Of a stretch of 64,000 nucleotides of DNA, positions 46,272 to 54,968 are shown piece after piece. The DNA is from Sphingobium quisquiliarum P25. GTDB lineage: Bacteria > Pseudomonadota > Alphaproteobacteria > Sphingomonadales > Sphingomonadaceae. The notes under the pieces are model-generated. The model saw nothing but the letters and a program-made list of their open reading frames with translations, had not been told where the DNA came from and searched no databases. Each line of letters begins with the position of its first letter. The stretch's first letter is position 1. The stretch spans positions 1-64,000 of the forward strand of contig NZ_ATHO01000101.1 of NCBI RefSeq assembly GCF_000445065.1. The letters are read 5' to 3'. Made by a program: the position numbers and the translations under genes.

Positions 46272-49047
46272 TGCCGTAGGTGCGTGGTTCGGCGAGATAG
46301 GCGGAGATCAACTGGTTCGCCATCGGCGCGCCACGACCGAACTGGCCGATAGTGGAGGTTCCGGGGCTGCTCGACTGGAGCGGACTACTGAACGCGACCT
46401 GGGTGTAATCCTGGTTGAAGATATTCTGCCCCCAAAATTCCACCGCCCAGCGCTGCTGCGGTCCCCTGATGCCGACGCGGGCGTTGAACACGGCATAACC
46501 GTCCTGCCGCTTTTCCGGGAACAGGTCCGACCCCGTATTGAAGTCGCCGGTCATGCGCCCGTCGACGTAAAATAGGGCCGACAGGCCGCTTGACCCCAGC
46601 TCGGGCGTCCAGGATGCACTGACGGTCGTCACCACCTCCGGCGCCTGCGAGTTGATCGATCCGGGCAGCAGGAACAGCGCAGGATCGAGCGGCACGCTGC
46701 CATCGGCGCTTCCGACCAGCCGGTTGGCGAACTTCGCCCGCGCATAGGTCAGCCCGCCCGCCAGCCGGACATTGCGCACCGGTGAGGCAGCCAGTTCCAG
46801 CTCGACGCCCTGGCTGATCAGGCCCGGCCCCACATCGCCATCGTCGCATGTTCGCGCGGGCGACAATGTCCCGTCGCAACCATTGATATTCTGCACCACG
46901 AAGCTGGTGCCGTTGAAGGTATTCAGCTGGAAATTCTTGAACTCCTGCCGGAACGCGGCGATGTTCACGCTCCATTTCGGCTGCGTATATTTGAGGCCGA
47001 TCTCGAACGCGTCGACCTTTTCTGCGGCGAAGCGCAGGCTGGTCACATCCGCGTTGCTGCGCGGCGCGAAGACCGCCGGAACCTGGTTCAGGCCGGTCGT
47101 GCCCAGCTGGAAGCGGTCAAGATTGTAGCCGCCCGCCTTATATCCGCGCGAATAGCTGCCATAGACCAGCATTTCATCGACCGGCTTCCACGACAGGACC
47201 GCCGTTCCCGAAAACTCGCCGTCGCTGATCCGGTCATTGAGATCCAGCGCATTGAGGCCCGTGGAGCTGTTGCCCAGGCACCCCAGAGTCAGGATGCCGC
47301 CAGCCAGTGCCGACGCATCACCCAGCCCAGCCGCCGCGACCCCCGGCAGGGCCGACCCCTGAAGCGCGGCGCAGGTCGCATTATTATTGTTGAAGTCCGC
47401 GGAAAAGCGCTTGCTCTCATGCGTGTAGCGCAGGCCCAGCGTCAGGTCGATCTGTTTAGTCAGGTGGATGATGTTATGGGTGAAAAGCGCCCAATTCTCA
47501 CTCTTCTGCCGATAAATCGACGCCACGTCGCCAGCACCCGATGGGATCGCCGTCAATGCCCGCAACCCATTGCCGAGGCCAGTCGAGATCGCGCCCGCCT
47601 GAGCCGCCGCCACGGGGGCGGAAAGCCCGGCGCCCAGGAAGGCCGCGTTCAACCGTGCATTCAGCAGGCCCTGAAATCCCGTAATGAGCGGCTGCGTCGC
47701 CGCGCCGCTGCCGCACGCCGCCAGTTGGGCGGCCGTGAAATTGCTGGTGGCCCCTGCCCCGGCCATCAGACGGCAGGCGGCAAAGCGTCCATAATCCGCG
47801 CCGAAAACGATATTGTCCTCCAGCGTCAGCTTCTCATGCGCATAATAGCCGCCGATCAGCCAGTCGAGCACGTCATTGAAGGCGGAACCCTGCGCGCGCA
47901 ATTCCTGGGTGAAGGTTCGGAACTGGCGATAGGTGTTGGGATCGCGATAGAGCAGGTCCGCGCCGCTATAATCATAATCGCCATAATCCTGGCTCTTATA
48001 ATCGCGATAGGCGGTGATGCTGGTCAGCTTCACGCCGCCCAGATCATAGTTAACCTCGCCCGACAGGCCCCAATCCTTGACCTTGCTGACATAGTTGCGG
48101 CCTTCGGTGATCGTCAGCTCACGGTCATAGGGATCGGAGGGGAAGACGCTGCCCTGCCCCGCCAATATGGCCGCGATGCGGTTGAAGGGCGCTGTTTCAT
48201 AGCCGCCGCCGGGCAACGGCCGCCGCTCGCGCGTTTCGATATAGGCCGCGCCGCAACAGCTTTCGTCGCGATGCGTGTAATCGCCGATAAGGCGGATGGA
48301 GAGCGCGTCCGTCGGTTCGAACAGCGCCTGTCCGCGCAGGAAATAGCGGTCGCGGTCGTTCGTCTCGCCGACCTTGTCGCCGCTGGCGTCGACCAGATCG
48401 AAAAAGCCGTCGCGCTTCGACCAGACGCCGTCCAGGCTCAGAGCCAGGCTGTCGGTCACCGGCCCCGTCACCCGCCCGGACAAGCGCCAATAATCATAAT
48501 TGCCGTATGTGACTTCCGCCTTGGCGCCGAACTTGAACTCGGGCGCGCGGCTGATGACGTTGATCAGGCCCGCCGACGCATTGCGGCCGAACAGGGTGCC
48601 CTGCGGACCGCGCAGCACCTCGACCCGTTCGATCTCGCCCAATTCGTTGAGGCCAGCGCCCGTGCGAGAGCGATAGACGCCGTCGATGAACACCGCGACC
48701 GAGCTTTCCAGGCCGGGATTGTCGCCGACCGTGCCGATGCCGCGCACGCGGGCCGATGCATTGGCTTCCGATCCGGTGGAGGACACCAGCAGGGATGGGG
48801 CGAGCTGGTTGAGCGTGCGGATATCGCTCGCCCCGCTATTCTGCATCGCCTGCGCGCTGACGGCCGACACGGCGATCGGCACGTCCGACAGCGGACTGGC
48901 CCGCCGGGTCGCGGTGACGATGATGACGGCGCTGTCATCCTCCACCGCTGCGGGCGCGGCGCTTTCTTCCTGCGCCTGCGCGAATGAAAATGGAGCGGTC
49001 AGGGCCGCCAATCCAGCCGAGAGCAGCCAGAGATTCCTATTGTTCAT
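46249..49047 (-). CDS. TonB-dependent outer-membrane receptor
   Basis: A 932-residue precursor with signal peptide (…APFSFAQAQ), TonB box-like VIIVTATRR (~42-50), plug domain (SDVPIAVSAVSAQAMQNSG, VEVLRGPQGTLFGRNASAGL) and a 22-strand barrel ending with an aromatic Phe (…TYGITLRGSF). Cysteine pairs in external loops (residues ~ESCCGA, CRLMAGAG/AACGSG, NGCDGT/TCDDGD) could form disulfides. It resembles the large group of sphingomonad receptors for complex plant-derived or unknown substrates; no adjacent regulator, TonB or transport gene gives its substrate. Its last 23 bp overlap yggS. Confidence 0.95.
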   Translation of the reverse strand: MNNRNLWLLSAGLAALTAPFSFAQAQEESAAPAAVEDDSAVIIVTATRRASPLSDVPIAVSAVSAQAMQNSGASDIRTLNQLAPSLLVSSTGSEANASARVRGIGTVGDNPGLESSVAVFIDGVYRSRTGAGLNELGEIERVEVLRGPQGTLFGRNASAGLINVISRAPEFKFGAKAEVTYGNYDYWRLSGRVTGPVTDSLALSLDGVWSKRDGFFDLVDASGDKVGETNDRDRYFLRGQALFEPTDALSIRLIGDYTHRDESCCGAAYIETRERRPLPGGGYETAPFNRIAAILAGQGSVFPSDPYDRELTITEGRNYVSKVKDWGLSGEVNYDLGGVKLTSITAYRDYKSQDYGDYDYSGADLLYRDPNTYRQFRTFTQELRAQGSAFNDVLDWLIGGYYAHEKLTLEDNIVFGADYGRFAACRLMAGAGATSNFTAAQLAACGSGAATQPLITGFQGLLNARLNAAFLGAGLSAPVAAAQAGAISTGLGNGLRALTAIPSGAGDVASIYRQKSENWALFTHNIIHLTKQIDLTLGLRYTHESKRFSADFNNNNATCAALQGSALPGVAAAGLGDASALAGGILTLGCLGNSSTGLNALDLNDRISDGEFSGTAVLSWKPVDEMLVYGSYSRGYKAGGYNLDRFQLGTTGLNQVPAVFAPRSNADVTSLRFAAEKVDAFEIGLKYTQPKWSVNIAAFRQEFKNFQLNTFNGTSFVVQNINGCDGTLSPARTCDDGDVGPGLISQGVELELAASPVRNVRLAGGLTYARAKFANRLVGSADGSVPLDPALFLLPGSINSQAPEVVTTVSASWTPELGSSGLSALFYVDGRMTGDFNTGSDLFPEKRQDGYAVFNARVGIRGPQQRWAVEFWGQNIFNQDYTQVAFSSPLQSSSPGTSTIGQFGRGAPMANQLISAYLAEPRTYGITLRGSF

Positions 49048-49240
49048 GATGGGGCCCTTTCTCTCCTGAAAAACGCACGGTGTTCCATGTCGTTGACTTT
49101 AGGTGCGATTATGCGGCCACAGAGGAGAGAAGGCAAGCGAGCCAAGCTTTTCCGGGTCCCTTCATGCATTTCGCCAACAGGCCGCTGACCCACTGTTGTT
49201 AAAGCACAACAGGTTTAGATCAGGTTTCCGTAACGGTCCA

Positions 49241-49900
49241 TCATGCCAGCGGAAAGCGCAACAGGCGGTCGGCCACCGGCACCAGAGCCGTCGCTCCCGG
49301 CCCCACGGCACGGCGAATCTCGCCATGGCTGGCGTCAAGGCCGCCGGTCAGCGCGCCCAGAGCTGGCAGGATCAATTTGGACGAGGAACCGACAAAGCAG
49401 CGCCGCGACACATGACGGCCGCGCAGCGACAGCCGCAGCTTGGGGTGGAAATGGCCCGAAATTTCCGGCCGTGCATCATTGGGATCGGCTTCATGCCGCA
49501 GCCAGATGCCTTCCATTTCCGCTTCGGCGAGCCGTCGCCCGCCCGGAGCGCCGGTCATTCCCGCATCATGATTGCCGGTAATCCACACCCAGTCCACCCG
49601 CTCCATCAGCGCCGCCAGACGCTCCCGCGCCTTCCGGGGCAGCCGGGCCGCGCCATCCGCATCGTGGAAGCTGTCGCCCAAGGACCAGACCGATCGCGCA
49701 CCCGTCCGGTCGACCAGCATGGCGATCAGGTCCAGCGTCGCCTGGCTGTCATGCGGGGGCAGGAACTGACCGAAGCGCCCGAACCAGCTCGCCTTTTCGA
49801 AATGCAGGTCCGCCACCAGCAGCGCCGATTTCGCTGGCCAGAACAGCGCGGCTTCGGGCAGCGCCAGAAAGTCGTGACCAGCGAACGAAAGGGGAACCAT
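49241..49900 (-). CDS. pdeM: Ligase-associated phosphoesterase PdeM
   Basis: A 219-residue calcineurin-like phosphoesterase. Metal-binding motifs: DLHFEKASWFG (D-x-H), SLGDSFHD (GD), ITGNHD (GNHD) and SGHFHPK (GHxH). This family belongs to the bacterial ligase-associated DNA-damage-response cluster, where it is annotated endonuclease PdeM. Its usual partners (ATP-dependent ligase, exonuclease, DEXH helicase) are not adjacent; the helicase is at 14.4 kb in this window. Activity on DNA is from family annotation, not seen here. Confidence 0.9.
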   Translation of the reverse strand: MVPLSFAGHDFLALPEAALFWPAKSALLVADLHFEKASWFGRFGQFLPPHDSQATLDLIAMLVDRTGARSVWSLGDSFHDADGAARLPRKARERLAALMERVDWVWITGNHDAGMTGAPGGRRLAEAEMEGIWLRHEADPNDARPEISGHFHPKLRLSLRGRHVSRRCFVGSSSKLILPALGALTGGLDASHGEIRRAVGPGATALVPVADRLLRFPLA

Positions 49901-49964
49901 GACCCGCCTATGCCCCCTCCCGCGCCGTCTTTCAAGAGGGCGGCGGAGCGGCTATGGGCGCGGC

Positions 49965-50777
49965 ATGGCCCGTCCCTTCACCATCGCCGCCCTTTATTGT
50001 TTCGCCGCCTTCGACGATCCGCATCGTCTGGCGGGGGACCTGCGCGCGCTCTGCGATACGCTGGATACCTGCGGCACGCTGATCCTCGCGAAGGAAGGGA
50101 TCAACGGAACGGTCGCGGGAAGCGAGGAGGCGATCTCCGCTCTCGTCGGACATATCCGCGCGCTTCCGGGCTGCGCGGACATGGACGTCAAATATGCGGC
50201 AGCGGAGAGCGCCCCCTTCGCGCGCATGAAGGTGAAGGTGAAGCGGGAAATCGTGACCCTGGATGCAGGCGATCTTGATCCGGCCCGCCAGGCGGGGCGG
50301 CATCTCGATCCCCATGAATGGAACGAACTGATCGCCGATCCCGGCACGATCGTCATCGACACGCGCAACGCCTATGAAGTGTCCGTCGGCAGCTTCGAAG
50401 GCGCGATCGATCCGGGCACCCGGTCCTTCCGCGACTTTCCCGCATGGTTCGACGCCTTTGCCGGAAAGCTGCGCGAAGAAGGCCGCAGCCCGCGCATCGC
50501 CATGTTCTGCACCGGCGGCATCCGGTGCGAGAAATCGACGGCGCTGGTCCGCGCACGCGGCTTTGACGAGGTTTACCACCTGCGCGGCGGCATCCTGCGT
50601 TATCTGGAGGAGATGCCGGAGGCCGAAAGCCGCTGGCGGGGGGAATGCTACGTCTTTGACGATCGGGTGGCGGTCGGCCATGGCCTCAAGCCCGGCATGC
50701 ATCGTCTCTGCCGTGCCTGCGGCCTTCCCCATCATGCGGACGAAGACCATCTCTGCCCGGCGGCCAAGCCTGCTTAG
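49965..50777 (+). CDS. trhO: tRNA uridine-34 hydroxylase TrhO (rhodanese family)
   Basis: TrhO makes ho5U at wobble U34 of some tRNAs. The 270-residue protein has the N-terminal acylphosphatase-like domain (ALYCFAAFDDPHRL, LILAKEGINGTVAGS) and the rhodanese domain with the active-site Cys182 in MFCTGGIRCEKS. The C-terminal stretch has HRLCRACG with a cysteine-rich end, usual for the long form. ATG at 49965; the longer frame runs into pdeM's region. Divergent from pdeM, ends four bases into the convergent SprT-like gene. Confidence 0.95.
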   Translation: MARPFTIAALYCFAAFDDPHRLAGDLRALCDTLDTCGTLILAKEGINGTVAGSEEAISALVGHIRALPGCADMDVKYAAAESAPFARMKVKVKREIVTLDAGDLDPARQAGRHLDPHEWNELIADPGTIVIDTRNAYEVSVGSFEGAIDPGTRSFRDFPAWFDAFAGKLREEGRSPRIAMFCTGGIRCEKSTALVRARGFDEVYHLRGGILRYLEEMPEAESRWRGECYVFDDRVAVGHGLKPGMHRLCRACGLPHHADEDHLCPAAKPA

Positions 50778-51508
50778 GCAGTGAAGCGGTGCAGCGCCGT
50801 CCCATGCGCCCTCAGCCAGGCGCGCGCTGGCCGGGGGTCCTCGCCCAATATGCGCTGGTGCGCCGCGTGAAAGGCCGGGCTGTGATCCATATGCAGCAGA
50901 TGCGCCAGTTCATGGGCGACGGTCGCCCGGCGCACGGCCGCAGGGCACAAGATCAATCGCCAGCTATAGCGAATGCCGCCGCCGGATGAGCAACTGGCCC
51001 AGCGGCTGCGCGGATCGCCGATCCCAACCGATGTCACGATCAGGCCATGGTCCTGCGCCATGGCAATCGTCTCAGCCTCCAGCACCGCCCTGGCCCGCGC
51101 TTTCAGCCAGCGGAGCACGCGCTGCGGCACCGACTCGGCCGCGCCGCCCAGCATCAGCGAGCCGCCCTCTATCCTGATCGTGCGCGACATTTCCGCGACC
51201 CAGCGAATCTGGACATCCCGCCCTTCCAGCGGAAAGATCGCGCCATCATCCAGGACGAGCACCGGCAGCCGCGAAGCCAGTTGGGTGCGGACCCACCCCT
51301 CATGCCCCTGCGCCCAGCCGAGCGCGCGTTTCAGGTCGGCGCGAAGCGGCAGGGACAGGCGCAACTCTCCGCGCGTCCGGTCCAGCGACAGGCGATAGGC
51401 CCGCGCCCGTGCCGACCGGCGCACGCGCACCGGCACCTTGACGCCATCGACCAGGATCGCGCCGTCAGAGTTCCCGGTCGACAAGATGGTTTTCCCAGTC
51501 GCCTGCAT
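50774..51508 (-). CDS. SprT-like/YgjP-type M48 zinc metallopeptidase
   Basis: A 244-residue protein of the YgjP/SprT-like group (DUF45), with zinc site HELAHLLHMDHSPAFHA near residue 205 and the preceding RATVAHELAH helix. The N-terminal ~60 residues (VKVPVRVRRSARARAYRLSLD) form the family beta domain. Such predicted soluble metallopeptidases have unknown substrates. The start used (ATG 51508) puts 44 bp of overlap into the upstream YcgN gene; a TTG eight codons in would shorten it to about 21 bp. Convergent with trhO. Confidence 0.85.
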   Translation of the reverse strand: MQATGKTILSTGNSDGAILVDGVKVPVRVRRSARARAYRLSLDRTRGELRLSLPLRADLKRALGWAQGHEGWVRTQLASRLPVLVLDDGAIFPLEGRDVQIRWVAEMSRTIRIEGGSLMLGGAAESVPQRVLRWLKARARAVLEAETIAMAQDHGLIVTSVGIGDPRSRWASCSSGGGIRYSWRLILCPAAVRRATVAHELAHLLHMDHSPAFHAAHQRILGEDPRPARAWLRAHGTALHRFTA

Positions 51509-51890
51509 CCGCCTCCGCCACCGTCCAGCCGCGCACGGACTGGCCGGCGCGATGCACAGCTTCCCTGTCGCCGCTGATCAGATAATGCCATTCGGGCAGG
51601 GGCTGGCCCTCCTCCCGCAGCCGGTAGGCGCAGGTCCTCGGCAGCCAGCTCAACGTCTTGACCTTCTGCGGCGTCAAGCGGACACAGTCGGGGACGAAGC
51701 GGCGGCGGTCCTTGTAGCTGGAACACAGCCCGCTGTGGCGGTCGAGCAGCTGGCAGGCGACATTGGTGGGATAGATCCGCCCGCTATCCTCATCCTCGGC
51801 CTTGTGCAGACAGCATTTGCCGCAACCATCGCACAGCGCTTCCCATTGCGCGCGGTCGAGCTGGTGGAGAGGCTTTTCCCAAAATTCCAA
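51465..51890 (-). CDS. YcgN-family cysteine-cluster protein
   Basis: A 141-residue soluble protein of the UPF0260 family. The N-terminal cluster CDGCGKCCLHKAED provides four cysteines, with further cysteines at VACQLLDR, LCSSYK, PDCVR and TCAYRL, so metal or iron-sulfur binding is likely (the broader family is annotated zinc/iron-chelating). Function unknown. It starts at TTG 51890 with AGGTGA upstream, three bases after the SCO stop, and is followed by the overlapping SprT-like gene, so it probably shares the SCO transcript. Confidence 0.9.
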   Translation of the reverse strand: MEFWEKPLHQLDRAQWEALCDGCGKCCLHKAEDEDSGRIYPTNVACQLLDRHSGLCSSYKDRRRFVPDCVRLTPQKVKTLSWLPRTCAYRLREEGQPLPEWHYLISGDREAVHRAGQSVRGWTVAEADAGDWENHLVDREL

Positions 51891-51893
51891 CGG

Positions 51894-52532
51894 TCACCTG
51901 ATCCATTTTTCAAGGAAGGCGAACACCTGATCCGGCCCTCCTTCATCCTCGTCCGGCGTGCCGGGGTCGTCCACGGGCACCAGCGCGATGGGTTCACCGC
52001 CCGGACCGAATAGATAGGGCGTGCGGCTGTGGCTGACCAGATAGCTGCTCGTCCCCTTCCCTTCTTCCTTGCCGTAGACGACGACGAAATCCTTCGCCAC
52101 CTTGGCAATGTCTTCCTTGCTGCCGGTAAGGCCGATCAGACGCGGGTGGAAGGCGGCAACATAGGTTTTGAGCACCGCGGGCGTGTCACGCTCTGGATCG
52201 AGGCTGATGAGGATAGGCTGCACCTTGGCGGCGCGCGCCGGATCGGCTTTTTCGAACCTGGTGAAGGCCTGCATGATGCGTTGCAGGTCCAGCGGGCAGA
52301 CGTCGGGGCAATAGGTGTAGCCGAAATAGACCAGCCGGTATTTGCCCTTGAAGTCGTCCCAGCGCACTTTCCCGCCATTCTGGTCGATCAGCGTGAAGGG
52401 CGCGCCGATCTTCGCCCCGGCGAGGTCGCCCGGCGCGCTCTGGCTGTTGCTGGAGGCGTCTCCGCCGCCATTGTTGCAGGCGGCCGCAAAGACGCCAAGG
52501 GACAGGACGAGCGGGAGAAGCGCTTTGTTCAT
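51894..52532 (-). CDS. SCO family copper-delivery lipoprotein
   Basis: A 212-residue thioredoxin-fold lipoprotein. The signal ends GVFAAAC (lipobox); the copper site is C75-x3-C79 in YCPDVCP with H168 in VSHSRTPYL, the SCO1/SenC ligand set. SCO proteins load copper onto cytochrome c oxidase CuA, in the periplasm. No oxidase genes are in the window. I prefer the ATG at 52532 (MNKALL); the ATG five codons upstream (52547) also has an AGGG-like site. Followed by YcgN at three bases. Divergent from the ankyrin gene. Confidence 0.93.
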   Translation of the reverse strand: MNKALLPLVLSLGVFAAACNNGGGDASSNSQSAPGDLAGAKIGAPFTLIDQNGGKVRWDDFKGKYRLVYFGYTYCPDVCPLDLQRIMQAFTRFEKADPARAAKVQPILISLDPERDTPAVLKTYVAAFHPRLIGLTGSKEDIAKVAKDFVVVYGKEEGKGTSSYLVSHSRTPYLFGPGGEPIALVPVDDPGTPDEDEGGPDQVFAFLEKWIR

Positions 52533-52594
52533 GGCGCCGCCAGCCATGCCCTGCTATGGCCGCTTTTGCAAACGCAACGGGGCTTTTCAGGACG

Positions 52595-53218
52595 ATGACA
52601 GGACGTTTTTTGCTTTCGATGGGTTTGGGCCGGGCCGCTGCTCTGGCGCTGGCCCTGCTTTCGCCAGTCGCGGCCCAGGCGCAGTTTTCCGACAATTATA
52701 ATTTCCTGAAGGCCGTGAAGGACGCCGATGGCCAGAAGGTGACGGACCTGATCCAGAAGCCCGGCTCGACGGTGATCAACAGCCGCGACGTGACCACTGG
52801 CGAAACCGCCCTGCATCTGGTGATCGCGCGGCGCGACGCGACCTGGCTGGGCTTTCTGCTGGGCAAGGGCGCCAATCCCAACATCGCCGACCGGCAGGGC
52901 AATACGCCGCTGATGAACGCTGTGCAGGCCCGGTTCGAGGATGGGGTGCGCACATTGCTGGCGCATGGCGCGCAAATCGACAAGACCAATGGCAGCGGGG
53001 AAACACCCTTGATCCGCGCGGTGCAATTGCGCGACCTTGGCCTCGTCCGCCTGCTAGTGGCGCAGGGCGCCGACCCGGACCGGCGCGACACTATTGCTGG
53101 CATGTCGGCGCTGGATTATGCGAAACGGGACGGCCGCACGCCGGGGCTGGAAGAAGCGCTAAGCGCCGCCAAGAGCAAGGCCGCGCCCAAGGGCCCGGTG
53201 CAGGGCCCGGTCTTCTGA
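52595..53218 (+). CDS. Secreted ankyrin-repeat protein
   Basis: A 207-residue precursor with signal peptide (…SPVAAQAQF). Four to five ankyrin repeats run from ~45 to ~185 (GETALHLVIARRDATWLGFL, GNTPLMNAVQARFEDGV, GETPLIRAVQLRDLGLV, GMSALDYAKRDG). Its periplasmic location is implied. Ankyrin repeats mediate protein contacts; small periplasmic forms such as those near catalase genes protect the cell envelope, but nothing here names the partner. ATG at 52595 has CAGGACG upstream. Neighbours are the SCO gene (divergent) and an unknown 78-residue gene. Confidence 0.85.
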   Translation: MTGRFLLSMGLGRAAALALALLSPVAAQAQFSDNYNFLKAVKDADGQKVTDLIQKPGSTVINSRDVTTGETALHLVIARRDATWLGFLLGKGANPNIADRQGNTPLMNAVQARFEDGVRTLLAHGAQIDKTNGSGETPLIRAVQLRDLGLVRLLVAQGADPDRRDTIAGMSALDYAKRDGRTPGLEEALSAAKSKAAPKGPVQGPVF

Positions 53219-53305
53219 ACGCTTCTGCTCCGGCCTTCTTCCCCTTGCGCGCCGGTGCCTGTCTCACCATCTTCAAAGCCTATCCGTTGCAGGATGAGGC
53301 AAGCG

Positions 53306-53542
53306 ATGGACGGCAAGCACATCGAAATGGAGAAGGCCTGGGAACAGGCGCTCGGCAACATCTTCACACCCTATACCGGCGCTGATCATGATCCGGTGCG
53401 CAAGGCGATCAACGGCTTTGCATCGTCACTGGGATCAAGCAGCTACGAGATACGCAGGCATATGGCGCGCACCGCCGCCCGGCAGGGATCGACGGCGCTG
53501 GGTCAGTGCCTTGCCGATGAATATTGGGGAAAGCGCCCTTAG
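53306..53542 (+). CDS. Hypothetical 78-residue protein
   Basis: A small soluble protein: helical, with mixed charge, no signal peptide and one Cys. Contains the stretch KAWEQALGNIFTPYTGADHD and SSSYEIRRHMARTAARQGS. I do not recognise it. The ATG at 53306 has a GAGG ribosome site; another start at 53294 would add four residues. It is convergent with mmcB with a 10-bp gap and has typical high GC3 codons, which supports it as a real gene. Confidence 0.6.
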   Translation: MDGKHIEMEKAWEQALGNIFTPYTGADHDPVRKAINGFASSLGSSSYEIRRHMARTAARQGSTALGQCLADEYWGKRP

Positions 53543-53552
53543 CAAGGCGCGC

Positions 53553-54056
53553 TCACCAGCCTAGCTCGGCCGCATGATCCGGGTCGGCGATCGCGGTCAG
53601 CCGCCGCGCAGCGCGCCGGGCGAAGCGGAGCGTTTCCGCCTTGCGCCGCGCTGCCGCCAAGGGTTCGACCGGGGCAGGGCGCAGCAATTCGGCATCATAT
53701 TGATCCGCCACGATCAATCCGGTCCGGTCCGGCCACAATGCCTGGCTGTCGAAGGGAGACAGATCGAATCCCGAAGGCACGGCCCAGAAGAACCGGTCGC
53801 AATAGTCGAAATATTCCGGCCACTTCATATCGCCCAGCAGATCGGACCGGCTGCATTTGATTTCGACGATGGTGATCCGCCCGGCGCCGTCGATCGCCAT
53901 GATGTCCGCCCGCCGCCCATTGGGAAGGGGCACTTCCATGATCCCGCTCATGTCGTGACGGAAGAACAGGCGCAGCGTGCCCCGCGCCACGGCAAGCGCC
54001 GTGCCGTCCGTCAGGGGCGAGCAGTCCCCGCTGGAAAGAGATGCCAATGCGGTCAT
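53553..54056 (-). CDS. mmcB: MmcB-type DNA-repair endonuclease
   Basis: A 167-residue protein of the MmcB family, a PD-(D/E)xK-like DNA-repair protein induced by damage in Caulobacter. The catalytic core is RADIMAIDGAGRITIVEIKC (Asp, then Glu-Ile-Lys), followed by RSDLLGDMKWPEYFDYCDRF, nearly fixed in the family. The N-terminal part is Ser/Thr-rich and variable. It would cut or process damaged DNA, although the reaction is not proven. No LexA site that I can identify in the short gap upstream. Confidence 0.88.
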   Translation of the reverse strand: MTALASLSSGDCSPLTDGTALAVARGTLRLFFRHDMSGIMEVPLPNGRRADIMAIDGAGRITIVEIKCSRSDLLGDMKWPEYFDYCDRFFWAVPSGFDLSPFDSQALWPDRTGLIVADQYDAELLRPAPVEPLAAARRKAETLRFARRAARRLTAIADPDHAAELGW

Positions 54057-54079
54057 GCCGCAGTCATAGAACAGTAAGG

Positions 54080-54123
54080 GAACAAAAGGAAAGGCCGATT
54101 TGGGCTATACCCGAACCGGCCTT
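54080..54123 (-). terminator. Terminator after the SleB gene
   Basis: AAGGCCG-A-TT-T-GGG at 54091-54104 pairs with CCC-G-AA-C-CGGCCTT ending at 54123, loop CTATA. On the minus strand the stem is followed by TCCTTTTGTTCCC. It lies 24-68 bp past the stop codon of the cell-wall hydrolase gene. Confidence 0.6.
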
Positions 54124-54147
54124 CTCTCAGCTCCGTGAAAGGAGCGA

Positions 54148-54789
54148 TCAGCGATAGAAGATATGGTTGTCGATCGCCGCCAGCTGGCGCTTGCCCCAGC
54201 CCGGCGAAACCCGGCGCGCGTGGAAGAAGAGAGCGCCTTCCGCCTGGCTGTCCCAGCTGTCTTGCATCGCGATCTGGGCGATGGCCACCGCTTCGCGCCA
54301 GCTACGGCTGGCGGTCGGGATGGGGGGCATGCCCCGGCCGCGCACGAAGCTGAACTGACCGGGCTGATAGACGACGCCGCACAGGCTGCTGGCAAAGCGG
54401 CCCGACTTCGCGCGATTGATGATGACGCGGGCAACGGCAAGCTGCCCTTCCAGGCTTTCGCCCTTCGATTCGAAATAAACTGCACCGGCGAGGCAACGCA
54501 TGTCGCCATCGAGCGTTTCTGCATCACCCTGGGCGTCGACCAGAGCGGCGAGATTGTCGGCCTTGACATCGGCGCTGCCGGAAAGGGGGGCCAGCGGCTG
54601 CGCGACTTCGCGCGGCGCGGCGAAAACGATGGCGGGCTTCGTGGCCACCGGCGGAGCTGCATTCAGCTCTGAAAAAGACTGGGCCGAAGGAACTGCTTCA
54701 TTGGCGCTCGACATATCGGCCGCAGTGACCGCCGCGCTGGCGGACAAAGCAAATGCCGCGGCAATCGCGGCCTTCAAACGAAAACTCAT
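54148..54789 (-). CDS. Cell-wall hydrolase, SleB family
   Basis: A 213-residue secreted protein: signal peptide (…SASAAVTAADM), a Pro/Ala-rich spacer (about 30-110), then a Hydrolase_2 (SleB) domain. Its catalytic Glu lies in RCLAGAVYFESKGESLEGQ, followed by VARVIINRAKSGRFASSLCGVVYQPGQFSFV and the C-terminal region ALFFHARRVSPGW. It would cleave glycosidic bonds in peptidoglycan in the periplasm. ATG at 54787-54789 is used. Alone, with DUF1491 upstream at 180 bp. Confidence 0.9.
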   Translation of the reverse strand: MSFRLKAAIAAAFALSASAAVTAADMSSANEAVPSAQSFSELNAAPPVATKPAIVFAAPREVAQPLAPLSGSADVKADNLAALVDAQGDAETLDGDMRCLAGAVYFESKGESLEGQLAVARVIINRAKSGRFASSLCGVVYQPGQFSFVRGRGMPPIPTASRSWREAVAIAQIAMQDSWDSQAEGALFFHARRVSPGWGKRQLAAIDNHIFYR

Positions 54790-54968
54790 CACATCTCAAA
54801 ATCGTGCGGTTCTTGGCCAGGGACGTCGTATTAAACCCTTACTCGCATCGACGTCAGGCCGCCCCCCGTCTGCGTGTTTACCGTGCCCGCCCCCCACGGG
54901 CGAAAACGGCAACCTGCGCGTTCAGCGTTGCCGGGGCCAGTGCCTGCCACGGCCAAAAGAGTCAACGA

